Shown: positions 23,820-32,362, numbered from the stretch's first letter. The stretch is 52,997 nucleotides of DNA from an uncultured Leucobacter sp. (GCA_937967375.1 CALCJF010000031.1:1-52997); one strand, 5' to 3'. Translations and numbers: made by a program. The notes: generated by a model from the sequence alone, not told the origin.

Positions 23820-24410
23820 TTGAAGACTCGTCGGATCGCCTCGTCTCTCGTTCTCGCGGCGGCACTCGCCCTGGGCGCTACGGGCTGCAGCCTGATCGCA
23901 CCGCAGGGAACCACTACGCCCTACGCTCCGAGTGACGGCGTCGATGTCAACATCGAGAACATCGCCGTGCGCAACCTGCTGCTGGTTGCTGACGCTACTG
24001 GCGAAAACTTCAACGTCGTCTTCACCGGCGTGAACAACACCTCCGAAGATGCCATCGTGCGCATTACCTTCGTGAAGGGATCGAGCGAGGCCAGCGCTGA
24101 CTTCAACCTGGCTCCCGGCTCGACCTCGTTTGGCAACCCCGAGGGCGAAACTGCTCCGCAGCTTGTGTCGATCTCTGATCTTCAGGCGGGCGATACCGTC
24201 GAGGCCTACTTCGAGGTTGCGGGTGGCGGCGAAGCGAAGTACATGGTGCCCGTGCTCGACGGCACGCTAGCCGAGTACCAGCAGTACGTGCTCTCGAAGT
24301 CGCAGCTGCGCAAGCTTGAGCAGCAGGCAGAGAAAGACGGCGAGCAGGCTGCTGAGACGACTCCGGCGACAGAGAGTCCCGCAGCGACCGAGGCTCCTGC
24401 AGCCCAGTAA
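23820..24410 (+). CDS. Small lipoprotein of unknown function
   Basis: 196 aa, TTG start with AAAGGA 7 bases upstream. The signal ends in LGATGC-S, a lipobox, so the mature protein is membrane-anchored outside the cell. A beta-rich domain (residues 45-150, with VVFTGVNNTSEDAIVRITFV) is followed by a basic/acidic helix and a Pro/Ala/Thr/Glu tail. The gene lies between carD and regX3. It may correspond to a conserved Microbacteriaceae lipoprotein, but I cannot name a function. Confidence 0.8.
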   Translation: MKTRRIASSLVLAAALALGATGCSLIAPQGTTTPYAPSDGVDVNIENIAVRNLLLVADATGENFNVVFTGVNNTSEDAIVRITFVKGSSEASADFNLAPGSTSFGNPEGETAPQLVSISDLQAGDTVEAYFEVAGGGEAKYMVPVLDGTLAEYQQYVLSKSQLRKLEQQAEKDGEQAAETTPATESPAATEAPAAQ

Positions 24411-24437
24411 CACTGCTCCGCGGCCGTCGCCGCTGCA

Positions 24438-24480
24438 ATATGCGAAACGCCCCGGGGTATTACCGGGGCGTTTCGCATAT
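24438..24480. terminator. Bidirectional hairpin between convergent genes
   Basis: A perfect 18-bp stem (ATATGCGAAACGCCCCGG and complement) with a 7-base loop, between the stops of the lipoprotein and the VOC gene. U-tracts are weak, but the position suits a shared terminator. Confidence 0.7.
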
Positions 24481-24532
24481 CTAGAGTTGGTTCGTACGAA
24501 CTCACGGCGCTTTTCTCGTGCAAGCGTCACGC

Positions 24533-24967
24533 TCAGTCGAGGCAGAACTCATTGCCCTCGATATCTTGCATGACGAGGCACGACTCGTTTACACCGTCGG
24601 CCTCGAGCAGGTAGAGGCGCGTCGCACCGTGCTGCTCGAGGCGCGCCGCCTCGGTTTCGAGCGCCTCGAGGCGTTCTGAACCCCGGAGCCCCAGCCCGAC
24701 GCGCACGTCGAGGTGCACCCGGTTCTTGACGATCTTCTGTTCGGGCACCCGCTGAAAGAACAAACGCGGCCCCACCCCTGACGGGTCTTGACAGGCCCAG
24801 CGCGACCCCTGATCCTCTTCGGGAAGCGTCGCGTCGAGAGCCTCCCATGAACCGAACCCAGGCGGCACTGGCGGGTCTTCATACCCGAGCACCACCTTCC
24901 AGAACTCGGCGACCCTGCGCGGGTTCTCGCAGTCGAATGTGACCTGCACCTGTCGAATCGTTGACAT
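24533..24967 (-). CDS. VOC-family (glyoxalase-like) protein
   Basis: 144 aa. ATG 24967 is chosen because it starts with IRQVQVTFDCENPRRVAEFW, the first beta-alpha unit of the Glyoxalase_6 type, and because TAGCCT lies 7 bases upstream. Two beta-alpha-beta-beta-beta units are expected; VHLDVRV begins the second, and MQDIEGNEFCLD is the usual end with the metal-ligand glutamate. Substrate unknown; such proteins range from dioxygenases to antibiotic-binding proteins. Confidence 0.8.
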   Translation of the reverse strand: MSTIRQVQVTFDCENPRRVAEFWKVVLGYEDPPVPPGFGSWEALDATLPEEDQGSRWACQDPSGVGPRLFFQRVPEQKIVKNRVHLDVRVGLGLRGSERLEALETEAARLEQHGATRLYLLEADGVNESCLVMQDIEGNEFCLD

Positions 24968-25079
24968 GGTTGCAAGGCTACTGCGGGCTTGTGGCAAAAC
25001 GGAAGATGCTTAAAGAGCCGCTACCACTCGGCCTTGCCGAAGCCGCATAGCGACTCGACCCGTGTCGCGCGCGGGACAC

Positions 25080-25775
25080 CTATCCGAACCTGTAGCCAAC
25101 ACCCCGCACGGTCGTCACGATCTTCGGCTCCTTGGGATCCTGCTCAATGCGCGATCGAATGCGCTTGATGTGCACGTCGAGCGTCTTGGTGTCGCCGTAG
25201 TAGTCGCTGCCCCAGACTCGGTCGATCAACTGACCGCGAGTCAGCACTCGACCTGAGTGGCGCATCAGCAGTTCGAGCAGCTCGAACTCGCGCAGCGGCA
25301 TCGCAACCTCTTCGCCCTGCACCGAGACAGTGTGGCGTTCGGTGTCGAGGCGCACGCCGAGCTCGTCGAGCACGCCCTCTTCGTCGAAGCTCTCTTCTTC
25401 GGGAGCGGCGAGCTCGGAGCGGCGCAGCGCGGCACGCACGCGAGCGAGCAACTCGCGAGTCGAGTACGGCTTCGTGATGTAGTCGTCCGCTCCGAGCTCG
25501 AGACCCACCACGATGTCGATCTCGCTGTCTTTTGCGGTCAGCATAATGATCGGAATCTGCGATTTCGCGCGAATGCTGCGGCACACCTCGGTACCGGGAA
25601 GCCCCGGCAACATGAGATCGAGCAGCACGAGATCTGCATTCGATTCGGGAAAGACGCGCGCAGCCTCGGCGCCGTCGGCGACGATCTGCACGCGGTAGCC
25701 TTCGCGTTCGAGCAGAAACGCGAGGGGTTCAGAGATCGAGGTTTCGTCTTCGACGAGCAGGATGCGTGAGTTCAC
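25080..25775 (-). CDS. regX3: Phosphate-responsive OmpR-type response regulator
   Basis: 231 aa. The receiver has E9/D10, phosphorylated D53 (LVLLDLMLPGLPG) and K in ADDYITKPYS. The winged helix shows LREFELLELLMRHSGRVLTR and DRVWGSDYYGDTKTLDVHIK. The GTG start overlaps the senX3 stop by 4 bases. Together with SenX3, PhoU and the Pst transporter it makes up the actinobacterial phosphate-starvation response, binding GTTCA-type direct repeats such as those found at 11419, 18815 and 27015. PhoP is the functional equivalent in streptomycetes. Confidence 0.92.
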   Translation of the reverse strand: MNSRILLVEDETSISEPLAFLLEREGYRVQIVADGAEAARVFPESNADLVLLDLMLPGLPGTEVCRSIRAKSQIPIIMLTAKDSEIDIVVGLELGADDYITKPYSTRELLARVRAALRRSELAAPEEESFDEEGVLDELGVRLDTERHTVSVQGEEVAMPLREFELLELLMRHSGRVLTRGQLIDRVWGSDYYGDTKTLDVHIKRIRSRIEQDPKEPKIVTTVRGVGYRFG

Positions 25776-26983
25776 GAGCTGCGCTCCTTCTTTGGGCGAG
25801 GATCATCGCCCTGCTTGTTGCGGGCCGAGCGTTTTGCGCGCTTGCGGCTCTTCGCGGGTGACTTCTCTTCAACAATGGGAAAGGCGAGGGTAAAACTTGA
25901 ACCAACGCCGGGCTGCGACCACACGGTGATGTCGCCGCCGTGCGCGCGCATGGTGTGGCGCGCAATCGAGAGACCGAGGCCGGTGCCGCCACCATCGCGA
26001 CTGCGGGCCGTATCGACACGGTAGAAGCGTTCGAAGATGCGGGGCAGGTGCTCTGCGGCGATGCCCTCACCCTGGTCCGTCACGGTGATGCGGCAATCGG
26101 ACCCCTCAACGGCGATTCCGACTCCGACTGAGGCGCCCTCGGGGGAGTGCCTGATCGCGTTGGTCAGCAGGTTAGCGATCACCGTGCCGATCGACGAGGG
26201 CCGCCCGAGGGTCACAAGCTCGCGGGTCAGTGCGGGATCCTCTTCGAGCACAATATTGATGCCCTGCTGTGTCGCAAAATCTTGATGCGCCTCGACCTCG
26301 GTGCGCACGACCGCGCGAAGCGCCACAGGCTCGCGATCCTCTGGCTGCAGTGTGGTTTGTGCCTCAGAGAGCTGAATGATGTCCCGCGAGAGATCTCCGA
26401 GCCGGCGCGACTCCTTGCGCAGTTTCTTCGCGAAATTGCGAACGATCTCGGGCTCGTCGGCCGCCTCGAGCACCGCTTCTGACAGCAAGCTGATCGCCGC
26501 GATCGGGGTCTTCAGCTCGTGGCTGACGTTCGCGATGAAGTCGCGACGCATCGCGTTCACACGCTGCTCCTCACCGAGATCGTCGGCGAAGACCACGAGA
26601 AACCGACGCTGCAGGCGCACGATCTGCAGGCGAATGGTGCTGCCCTCTTCGGGGGCGATCACATCGGTCACTCCGGTAGACATCACCTGGCGGGAGCGGC
26701 GCAGAAACTCGGGCTCGCGCAGTTGTTCCCCGGTGATGCGGCTATCGTCGCGCGCTGCGGGATTCGCATAGACCGGCGAGAGCGATGCATCGAGGATCAC
26801 CGCGAAACGGTCGAGCGCGTGCAGCATCTCGATCGCGGCCGGTGGCAACTCGGGCCGCATCGAGGCCGCTCGTTTGCGGCCGAGTGAACGTGCGCCAAAC
26901 ACCACTGCGGTTGCAAGTGAACCAGCGACGAGGCCTAGCCCGACTGAGGCCAAGACGAGTAGCGTCGGAGTCATAGTCACCAT
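25772..26983 (-). CDS. senX3: Phosphate-sensing histidine kinase SenX3
   Basis: 403 aa. One N-terminal membrane segment (6-29), a PAS-like domain (50-135) and no large extracellular loop; the dimerisation box RRDFIANVSHELKTP carries H155. ATP-binding motifs: LLTNAIRHSPEG, VTDQGEGIAAEHLPRIFERF and GGTGLGLSI. The C-terminus is a long basic tail (SRKRAKRSARNKQ), unusual but compatible with nucleic-acid or membrane contact. SenX3-type kinases read phosphate status through PstSCAB and PhoU rather than binding phosphate. ATG 26983 or 26974 could be the start. It is divergent from phoU with a shared Pho-box region. Confidence 0.92.
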   Translation of the reverse strand: MVTMTPTLLVLASVGLGLVAGSLATAVVFGARSLGRKRAASMRPELPPAAIEMLHALDRFAVILDASLSPVYANPAARDDSRITGEQLREPEFLRRSRQVMSTGVTDVIAPEEGSTIRLQIVRLQRRFLVVFADDLGEEQRVNAMRRDFIANVSHELKTPIAAISLLSEAVLEAADEPEIVRNFAKKLRKESRRLGDLSRDIIQLSEAQTTLQPEDREPVALRAVVRTEVEAHQDFATQQGINIVLEEDPALTRELVTLGRPSSIGTVIANLLTNAIRHSPEGASVGVGIAVEGSDCRITVTDQGEGIAAEHLPRIFERFYRVDTARSRDGGGTGLGLSIARHTMRAHGGDITVWSQPGVGSSFTLAFPIVEEKSPAKSRKRAKRSARNKQGDDPRPKKERSS

Positions 26984-27014
26984 CGTAATGATGACCTCGC
27001 CCGCGCTTCACGGA

Positions 27015-27053
27015 GTTCAGCTGCTGTTCACCTTGCAGCGAGGCAGTGTTCAC
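27015..27053. promoter_or_regulatory. Pho box between senX3 and phoU
   Basis: GTTCAG at 27015, GTTCAC at 27026 and GTTCAC at 27048. The starts are 11 and 22 bases apart, one helical face with one degenerate unit between. It suggests autoregulation of senX3-regX3 and control of phoU. Confidence 0.75.
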
Positions 27054-27173
27054 GAGATGGGGTGAGAATTGAGCGAGAGCATGCGTGCGCTTCGCAGTGA
27101 GTTCGCGCCGCAGCCGACCGCCCAGACGTATCATCGTCATCGAACGAACGCCGTAAGAACAGGAACCAAAGGA

Positions 27174-27818
27174 ATGCGTGAAGTCTTTCAGCAGGAGCTG
27201 CGCGAGGTGCAGGATCGCCTGGTGCAGATTGCCGAACTCGTCGAGACCGCGATTCAGCAGGCGACCACCGCGTTCGGTTCGAGCGACGTTGCACTCGCCG
27301 AGCAGGTGCTCGACAACGGCGAGCAGGTAGACCAGCTCGCGAGCGAGCTCGACGAGCAGACCATCGACATTCTCGCCCGCCAGCAGCCGGTCGCGAGCGA
27401 CCTTCGCCTCATGGTGGGTGCGCTGCGCATGAGCGCATCGCTCGAGCGCATGGCAGACCTCGCCCAGCACATTGCGCAGCTGGCGCGCTACCGCTATCCA
27501 GAGAGCGCCATCCCCGAGGGCCTGCGCAAGACCTTCGCAAAGATGGGCGCGGTCGACGTGAAGATGGCCAGTCTGCTCGTGGCGCTGCTTCGCGATCAAG
27601 ACGCCAAGGTGATCGACAAGATTCGTGACCTCGACGATGATCTCGACGAGCTGCACGCGAAGGTCTTTGAGAAGGTGCTGAGCCAGAAGGTGCAGGTCGA
27701 CGGCCCCACCGGAGTCGTCGATGCGACGCTCGCGAGCCGCTACCACGAGCGCTTCGGCGATCACGCGGTCGACATCACCAAGCAGATGAACTTCTTCTTG
27801 AACGGCGAGCTGCAGTAG
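27174..27818 (+). CDS. phoU: Phosphate transport regulator PhoU
   Basis: 214 aa. ATG 27174 gives the family start MREVFQQELREVQDRLVQIA; AGGA lies 8-9 bases upstream. Two three-helix bundles are expected; characteristic segments are LRLMVGALRMSASLERMADL and RYHERFGDHAVDITKQM, with the acidic metal-binding pattern E-R-M-A-D and E-R-F-G-D-H. PhoU keeps SenX3 in the phosphatase state when phosphate is plentiful and restrains Pst import. Divergent from senX3, as in mycobacteria and corynebacteria. Confidence 0.94.
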   Translation: MREVFQQELREVQDRLVQIAELVETAIQQATTAFGSSDVALAEQVLDNGEQVDQLASELDEQTIDILARQQPVASDLRLMVGALRMSASLERMADLAQHIAQLARYRYPESAIPEGLRKTFAKMGAVDVKMASLLVALLRDQDAKVIDKIRDLDDDLDELHAKVFEKVLSQKVQVDGPTGVVDATLASRYHERFGDHAVDITKQMNFFLNGELQ

Positions 27819-27843
27819 CTCCTGCCTTACTTGCATCGCCGAG

Positions 27844-27914
27844 CGTCACAGAAGCGTGCGAGCGTCACCTGAACTTACAGTATTCTTGGGTGACGCTCGC
27901 ACGCTTCTGTGACG
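27844..27914 (+). terminator. 26-bp perfect inverted repeat downstream of phoU
   Basis: Arms 27844-27869 and 27889-27914 are exact complements over 26 bases (CGTCACAGAAGCGTGCGAGC then GTCACC), with a 19-base loop. It begins 26 bases after the phoU stop and lies upstream of cysS. It is far longer than a usual terminator and lacks a U-tract, so it may be a small mobile or regulatory element used as a terminator. Confidence 0.65.
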
Positions 27915-28006
27915 TTCACCGCGATGTCCTACGAAGCAGATACGAGGATCGCCCGCCTGCCCGTCACACAGTCGCGGCGGGGCCTTTCGCCCCCTAGGCT
28001 TATACC

Positions 28007-29467
28007 GTGAAACAACGCATCTACGACTCGCGGCAGCAGGCCGTCGTCGACTTCGACCCGATCGTTCGCGGCGAAGTGGGCATTTACGTATGCGGCCCGA
28101 CCGTGCAGTCGGCGCCGCACATCGGTCACCTGCGCAGCGCGCTCGCCTACGACCAGATTCGGCGTTGGTTCGCCGCGACGGGTCACCGGGTCACCTTGGT
28201 TCGTAACGTCACTGATATCGACGACAAGATTCTTGAGAACGCGAGGATCGCGCAAGATGCTGGTGGCAGCGAGCAGTGGTGGGCGCTCGCTTACCGAGTC
28301 GAGCGAGACTTCACCGCGGCCTATGACGCGCTCGGCGTGCTCGCCCCGGTCTACGAGCCACGAGCGACCGCGAACGTCGCCGAGATGGTAGCGCTGATCG
28401 AGTTGCTCATCGAGCGCGGCCACGCTTATCAGGCGCTCGACGGCACCGCGAGCGTGTACTTCGACACCGCGAGCTGGCCCGAGTACGGCGCGCTCACCAG
28501 GCAGCGCCGCGAGCAGATGGAAGACGCCGCAGACAGCGATCCTGCGACTGCTGCAGGCAAGCGCGACGCCCGTGACTTCGCGCTCTGGAAGGCCTATCGC
28601 GAGCACGAGCCCGAGAGCGCCGCGTGGCCCTCGCCCTGGGGCAGGGGCCGCCCGGGCTGGCACATCGAATGCTCGGCCATGGCGACGCGCTACCTCGGCG
28701 AGCAGTTCGACATTCACGGCGGCGGCCTCGACCTGCGCTTTCCGCACCACGAGAACGAGCTGGCGCAGTCGGCAGCAGCAGGGCACGGCTTCGCGAAGTA
28801 CTGGATTCACAACGGCATGGTGAACACTGGCGGGCAGAAGATGTCGAAGTCGCTCGGCAACTCGCTGTTCGCGCACGACCTGCTCGCGGCAGCGCGGCCG
28901 ATCGTGCTGCGCTACTTCTTGGGCTCTGCGCACTACCGCTCGGTGCTCGAGTTCTCTGAGTCTTCGCTCGAAGAAGCCGCTGCGGCGTTCTCGCGCATCG
29001 AAGGCTTTCTCGATCGTGCGGCGTCGTTCGCGCCGAACGCACTTCCCGAGCCCATGCGGGGCAGCGCCACCCATGGTGAGGTGCCGAGTGCATTTGCAGA
29101 AGCGCTGCTCGACGACTTCGCCATGCCGCAGGCGCTCGCCGCGCTGCACGGGGCAGTTCGCGCCGGAAATATCGCCATCGATGAGGGTAACGCGCAGGCC
29201 GTCGCCGAGCGCGCGGCCGAGGTGGTCGCGATGCTCGACGTGCTGGGCCTTGATCCTCGCGACACGACTTGGCGGGATGGCGCTGAGACCGGCTCAGCGC
29301 GCGAACAGCAAGCACTCGCTACTCTTGTAGACGGAATGCTCGCCGACCGGCGAGAGGCTCGCGCGAACAAAGACTTCGCGGCGAGCGATGCGATTCGCGA
29401 TCGGCTCATCGATGCCGGCATCGCACTCGAAGATTCACCACACGAGACTCGTTGGAGCCTGACATGA
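28007..29467 (+). CDS. cysS: Cysteine-tRNA ligase
   Basis: 486 aa, GTG start. Class I synthetase: HIGH motif at 38-41 (APHIGHLRSALAYD), KMSKS motif (QKMSKSLGN) and zinc ligands C29 (YVCGPTV), C in WHIECSAM, H and E in FPHHENELAQ. It charges tRNA-Cys. An anticodon-binding helical domain follows (HREAR-like region DRREARANKDFAASDAIRDR). TAGGCT lies 6 bases before the GTG, so it is probably leaderless. It overlaps rlmB by 4 bases, the conserved actinobacterial pair. CysS should not be confused with MshC, a shorter relative in mycothiol synthesis, which lacks the full C-terminal part. Confidence 0.96.
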   Translation: MKQRIYDSRQQAVVDFDPIVRGEVGIYVCGPTVQSAPHIGHLRSALAYDQIRRWFAATGHRVTLVRNVTDIDDKILENARIAQDAGGSEQWWALAYRVERDFTAAYDALGVLAPVYEPRATANVAEMVALIELLIERGHAYQALDGTASVYFDTASWPEYGALTRQRREQMEDAADSDPATAAGKRDARDFALWKAYREHEPESAAWPSPWGRGRPGWHIECSAMATRYLGEQFDIHGGGLDLRFPHHENELAQSAAAGHGFAKYWIHNGMVNTGGQKMSKSLGNSLFAHDLLAAARPIVLRYFLGSAHYRSVLEFSESSLEEAAAAFSRIEGFLDRAASFAPNALPEPMRGSATHGEVPSAFAEALLDDFAMPQALAALHGAVRAGNIAIDEGNAQAVAERAAEVVAMLDVLGLDPRDTTWRDGAETGSAREQQALATLVDGMLADRREARANKDFAASDAIRDRLIDAGIALEDSPHETRWSLT

Positions 29468-30465
29468 ACAGCAAGAGTACGCGCGGCGGGGCCGTGCGCA
29501 AGAAGAGCCGTGGTAAAGCCGTAGGGTCGGGCGGCCAGGGCCGTCAGGCGCTCGAGGGTCGAAAGCCGACGCCGAAGGCAGAGGATCGCCCCTACCACCC
29601 GGCCGGCAAAGCCAAGCTGGCGAAAGAGCGCCTCGAGGCTGCCCGCAAGCGCCACGGCGGCGGCAAAGACGAAGTGAAGCGCGCTCCTCGCAAGAAGAGC
29701 GACGACACCGAGCTCGTAACCGGGCGCAACGCGGTGCTCGAGGCGTTGCGCACCAAGATTCCCGCGACCACGCTCTACATCGCCGCAAAGGTCGAGATGG
29801 ATGATCGCATGCGCGAGATTCTCGGTCTCGCCGTCGGTCGCAACGTGCCGGTGCTCGAGGTGATGCGCCAAGAGCTCGATCGCATGACCTCTCGTGATAC
29901 CGTGCACCAGGGCGTTGTGCTCAAAGTGCCGGCCTACGAATACGCGCATCCGCTCGAAATGCTCGATGAGCTCGAGAAGCGCGGTCAGCAGCCGCTGCTC
30001 GTCGCGCTCGACGGCGTGACCGACCCGCGCAACCTCGGCGCGATCATTCGCTCGGTCGCCGCGTTCGGTGGTCAGGGCGTCATCGTGCCGCAGCGACGCT
30101 CGGTTGGCGTGAACTCGGCTGCGTGGAAGACTTCGGCCGGCGCCGCAGCGCGCGTGCCCGTCGCGATGGCATCGAACCTGACGCAGACCATCAAGGCGCT
30201 CAAAGAGCGCGGCCTCTTCGTGATCGGTCTCGACGGTGGCGGCGACGTGCAGCTGCCGGGGCTCGAGCTCGCCGACCGCCCCGTGGTGCTGGTTGTTGGT
30301 AGCGAGGGCAAGGGCCTCTCGCGCCTGGTGACCGAGAACTGCGATGCGGTGGTCTCGATTCCGATCTCTGCTGCGACCGAGTCGTTGAACGCGGGCATCG
30401 CGGCGAGCGTCACGCTCTACGAGATCTCGAAGCTGCGCGCTGAACGCTCAGGCGAACACGCGTAG
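29464..30465 (+). CDS. rlmB: 23S rRNA 2'-O-methyltransferase (RlmB/TrmH family)
   Basis: 333 aa. The N-terminal about 80 residues are a lysine/arginine-rich extension (RNA binding, common in Actinobacteria). Then comes a substrate-binding domain (TELVTGRNAVLEALRTKIP) and the SpoU SPOUT domain with VALDGVTDPRNLGAIIRSV, VLVVGSEGKGLS and SIPISAATESLNAGIAAS, the three family motifs that form the knotted AdoMet site. It methylates the 23S rRNA ribose (G2251 in E. coli). ATG 29464 overlaps the cysS stop (ATGA). Confidence 0.93.
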   Translation: MNSKSTRGGAVRKKSRGKAVGSGGQGRQALEGRKPTPKAEDRPYHPAGKAKLAKERLEAARKRHGGGKDEVKRAPRKKSDDTELVTGRNAVLEALRTKIPATTLYIAAKVEMDDRMREILGLAVGRNVPVLEVMRQELDRMTSRDTVHQGVVLKVPAYEYAHPLEMLDELEKRGQQPLLVALDGVTDPRNLGAIIRSVAAFGGQGVIVPQRRSVGVNSAAWKTSAGAAARVPVAMASNLTQTIKALKERGLFVIGLDGGGDVQLPGLELADRPVVLVVGSEGKGLSRLVTENCDAVVSIPISAATESLNAGIAASVTLYEISKLRAERSGEHA

Positions 30466-30504
30466 GCGTTCTGCGATGCGGACGCCCCTAACCGGAGCTA
30501 CACG

Positions 30505-30565
30505 GTTTGGGGGTCATGAAATGCAAGCAAGCCGCTGCTGAGCGACGGTCTGTGACCCGCAAAGC
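30505..30565. repeat. Intergenic inverted-repeat element, copy B
   Basis: Shares GGGTCA-Y-GAAATG-Y-A (30511-30525) and TCTGTGACCCGCAAA (30549-30563) with copy A at 22145-22210, at the same 38-base spacing; the inverted repeat is imperfect here (GGTTTGGGGGTCA against its partner). It sits between rlmB and metN. Confidence 0.55.
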
Positions 30566-30650
30566 GTGAATCTGCGGTGACGATGACCGAACATTTCGGA
30601 GTATGACAGCCATTTCGCGCTCGCGACGCTTGCCCTGACATCATATTCAG

Positions 30651-31625
30651 GTGATTCAAGTAGAGAACCTCGTCAAAGTCTTTGGCGCGGCACCGAATGA
30701 GGTGCGTGCCCTCGACGACGTGAATCTCACGGTCGAGCGCGGCGAGATTCTCGCTGTTGTCGGTCAGAGCGGTGCGGGCAAGTCGACCCTCGTGCGCTGC
30801 CTCACGCTACTCGAGCAGCCGAGCAGCGGCAAGATCATCGTTGGTGGTCGGGTCGTCACCGACCTCGCCGCCGGCGAGTTGCGCCAGGCCCGTCGCGCGA
30901 TCGGGCAGGTGTTTCAGCACGCGAACCTGCTCGACAATCGCACGGCGAAGAAGAACGTCGAGTATCCACTCGAGGTCGCTGGCTGGAACAAGGCGGATCG
31001 CGCCAAGCGTGCCGAGGAGCTGCTGCAGCTTGTGGGCCTCGGCGACCGACAGAACAGTTTTCCGTCGCAGCTTTCGGGTGGTCAGGCACAGCGCGTCGGC
31101 ATCGCCCGTGCGCTGGCTGCGAGCCCTGATGTATTGCTCTGCGACGAGCCCACGAGCGCACTCGATCCCAGTACCACCGACGATCTGCTCGAGCTGCTGG
31201 TCAAGCTGCGCGATGAGCTGCAGGTTACGATTCTCATCATCACCCACGACCTGGGTGTCGTGCGTCGCATCGCTGACCGGGTCGCCGTGCTCGAGGGCGG
31301 CAGAATCGTCGACAGCGGATCGGTTGAAGAGGTCGCGGCACATCAGCATTCCCCCCTGCTCAGCGATATCGGCGTCGAAGATGCACGCGGCGAAGCTGAA
31401 CTTCGGGTGAGCGGCGGGCACGAAGTGGCTGCGATCCCTTTCATCTCTCGCCTCACTCGCGAACTCGGCATCGATGTGCGTCTCTGCTCTGGCGGCGCGC
31501 ACGCGATCGGTGACGTGCACGTGTTGAGCGCGACCCTTGGCTTCGAAAGCGAAGAGGATCGCAACCGGGCTGCCGAGTGGCTGCGCGTGAACGGTTTCAC
31601 TGTTGAAGAGGGTGGTGCGGCATGA
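30651..31625 (+). CDS. metN: Methionine ABC transporter ATP-binding protein
   Basis: 324 aa with a GTG start. ATPase motifs: VVGQSGAGKSTLV, QHANLLDNRT, LSGGQAQRVGIARALA, VLLCDEPTSALDP and ITHDLGVV. The C-terminal about 80 residues (GGHEVAAIPFISRLTRELGI to NGFTVEEGG) form the NIL domain that binds methionine and inhibits transport when the amino acid accumulates inside. With MetI and MetQ it imports D/L-methionine. It overlaps metI by 4 bases. No S-box/SAM riboswitch was recognised upstream; a hairpin repeat (copy B) occupies the leader region. Confidence 0.94.
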   Translation: MIQVENLVKVFGAAPNEVRALDDVNLTVERGEILAVVGQSGAGKSTLVRCLTLLEQPSSGKIIVGGRVVTDLAAGELRQARRAIGQVFQHANLLDNRTAKKNVEYPLEVAGWNKADRAKRAEELLQLVGLGDRQNSFPSQLSGGQAQRVGIARALAASPDVLLCDEPTSALDPSTTDDLLELLVKLRDELQVTILIITHDLGVVRRIADRVAVLEGGRIVDSGSVEEVAAHQHSPLLSDIGVEDARGEAELRVSGGHEVAAIPFISRLTRELGIDVRLCSGGAHAIGDVHVLSATLGFESEEDRNRAAEWLRVNGFTVEEGGAA

Positions 31626-32362
31626 GCGCGACCCCGATTCGAGTGGCGGGATTCTTCGACGAGCTGTTCGCGAACCCCGTGATCACCCAGGCAGTGCCGG
31701 CTGCGACCGGCGAGACCATCTACATGGTGCTCTTGGCGCTCGTCGTCTCGATTATCTTCGGCGTGCCGCTTGGCGTGTACCTGTGGAACAGCGGCCCGAC
31801 CGGGCTGCGCCCGAGTTCGGCTGCGAACCAGGTGGTTGGCACAATCGTCAACGTTGTGCGTTCACTGCCCTTCGTGATTCTCATGGTGCTGCTGCTGCCT
31901 GTGACGAGGTTCGTGGTGGGCACGACACTCGGGGCCACAGCCTCGGTGGTGCCGCTTGCGATCGGGGCGATCCCGTTTCTCGCTCGACTCGTTGAATCGG
32001 CGCTGCGAGAAGTGTCTGCGGGCAAGATCGAGGCATCGATCGTGTGCGGCGCGACCGACTCGCAGACCATCGTCAAGACGCTGCTGCCCGAGGCGCTGCC
32101 CAGCATCGTATCGGCCGTCACCACGACGGCGATTACCCTCGTCGGCTACTCTGCGATGGCGGGCCTGGTCGGCGGCGGTGGGCTTGGCTATCTCGCAGAC
32201 GCCTACGGCTACAAGCGGTTTGATCTGCCGGTGCTCATCGTCGCAACTATTCTGCTCATCGTCATCGTGCAGATCTTCCAGCTCATCGGCGACAGGGTCG
32301 CCCGCGGCCTCGACCATCGTTCGACGGCCTCAGGTCAGGCCGCGAAGAAGAGGGGAGCGTGA
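31622..32362 (+). CDS. metI: Methionine ABC transporter permease
   Basis: 246 aa with five membrane segments. The permease coupling region reads LARLVESALREVSAGKIEAS followed by IVCGATDSQTI, as in MetI. Other family residues: VLLALVVSIIFGVPLG, VNVVRSLPFVILMVLLLPVT and SAMAGLVGGGGLGYLADAYG. The ATG overlaps the metN stop (ATGA). The 166 bases before metQ contain no gene. Confidence 0.94.
   Translation: MSATPIRVAGFFDELFANPVITQAVPAATGETIYMVLLALVVSIIFGVPLGVYLWNSGPTGLRPSSAANQVVGTIVNVVRSLPFVILMVLLLPVTRFVVGTTLGATASVVPLAIGAIPFLARLVESALREVSAGKIEASIVCGATDSQTIVKTLLPEALPSIVSAVTTTAITLVGYSAMAGLVGGGGLGYLADAYGYKRFDLPVLIVATILLIVIVQIFQLIGDRVARGLDHRSTASGQAAKKRGA

Noticed and set aside
24490..24501. Palindrome GTTCGTACGAAC resembling a LexA/SOS box
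   Set aside because: It lies downstream of both convergent genes, not in a promoter, and departs from the actinobacterial CGAAC-N4-GTTCG spacing.
26742..27836. 364-codon minus-strand frame across phoU
   Set aside because: Shadow of phoU and the senX3 promoter; third-position bias fits phoU on the plus strand.
27929..29149. 406-codon minus-strand frame across cysS
   Set aside because: Shadow of cysS, which carries HIGH and KMSKS motifs.
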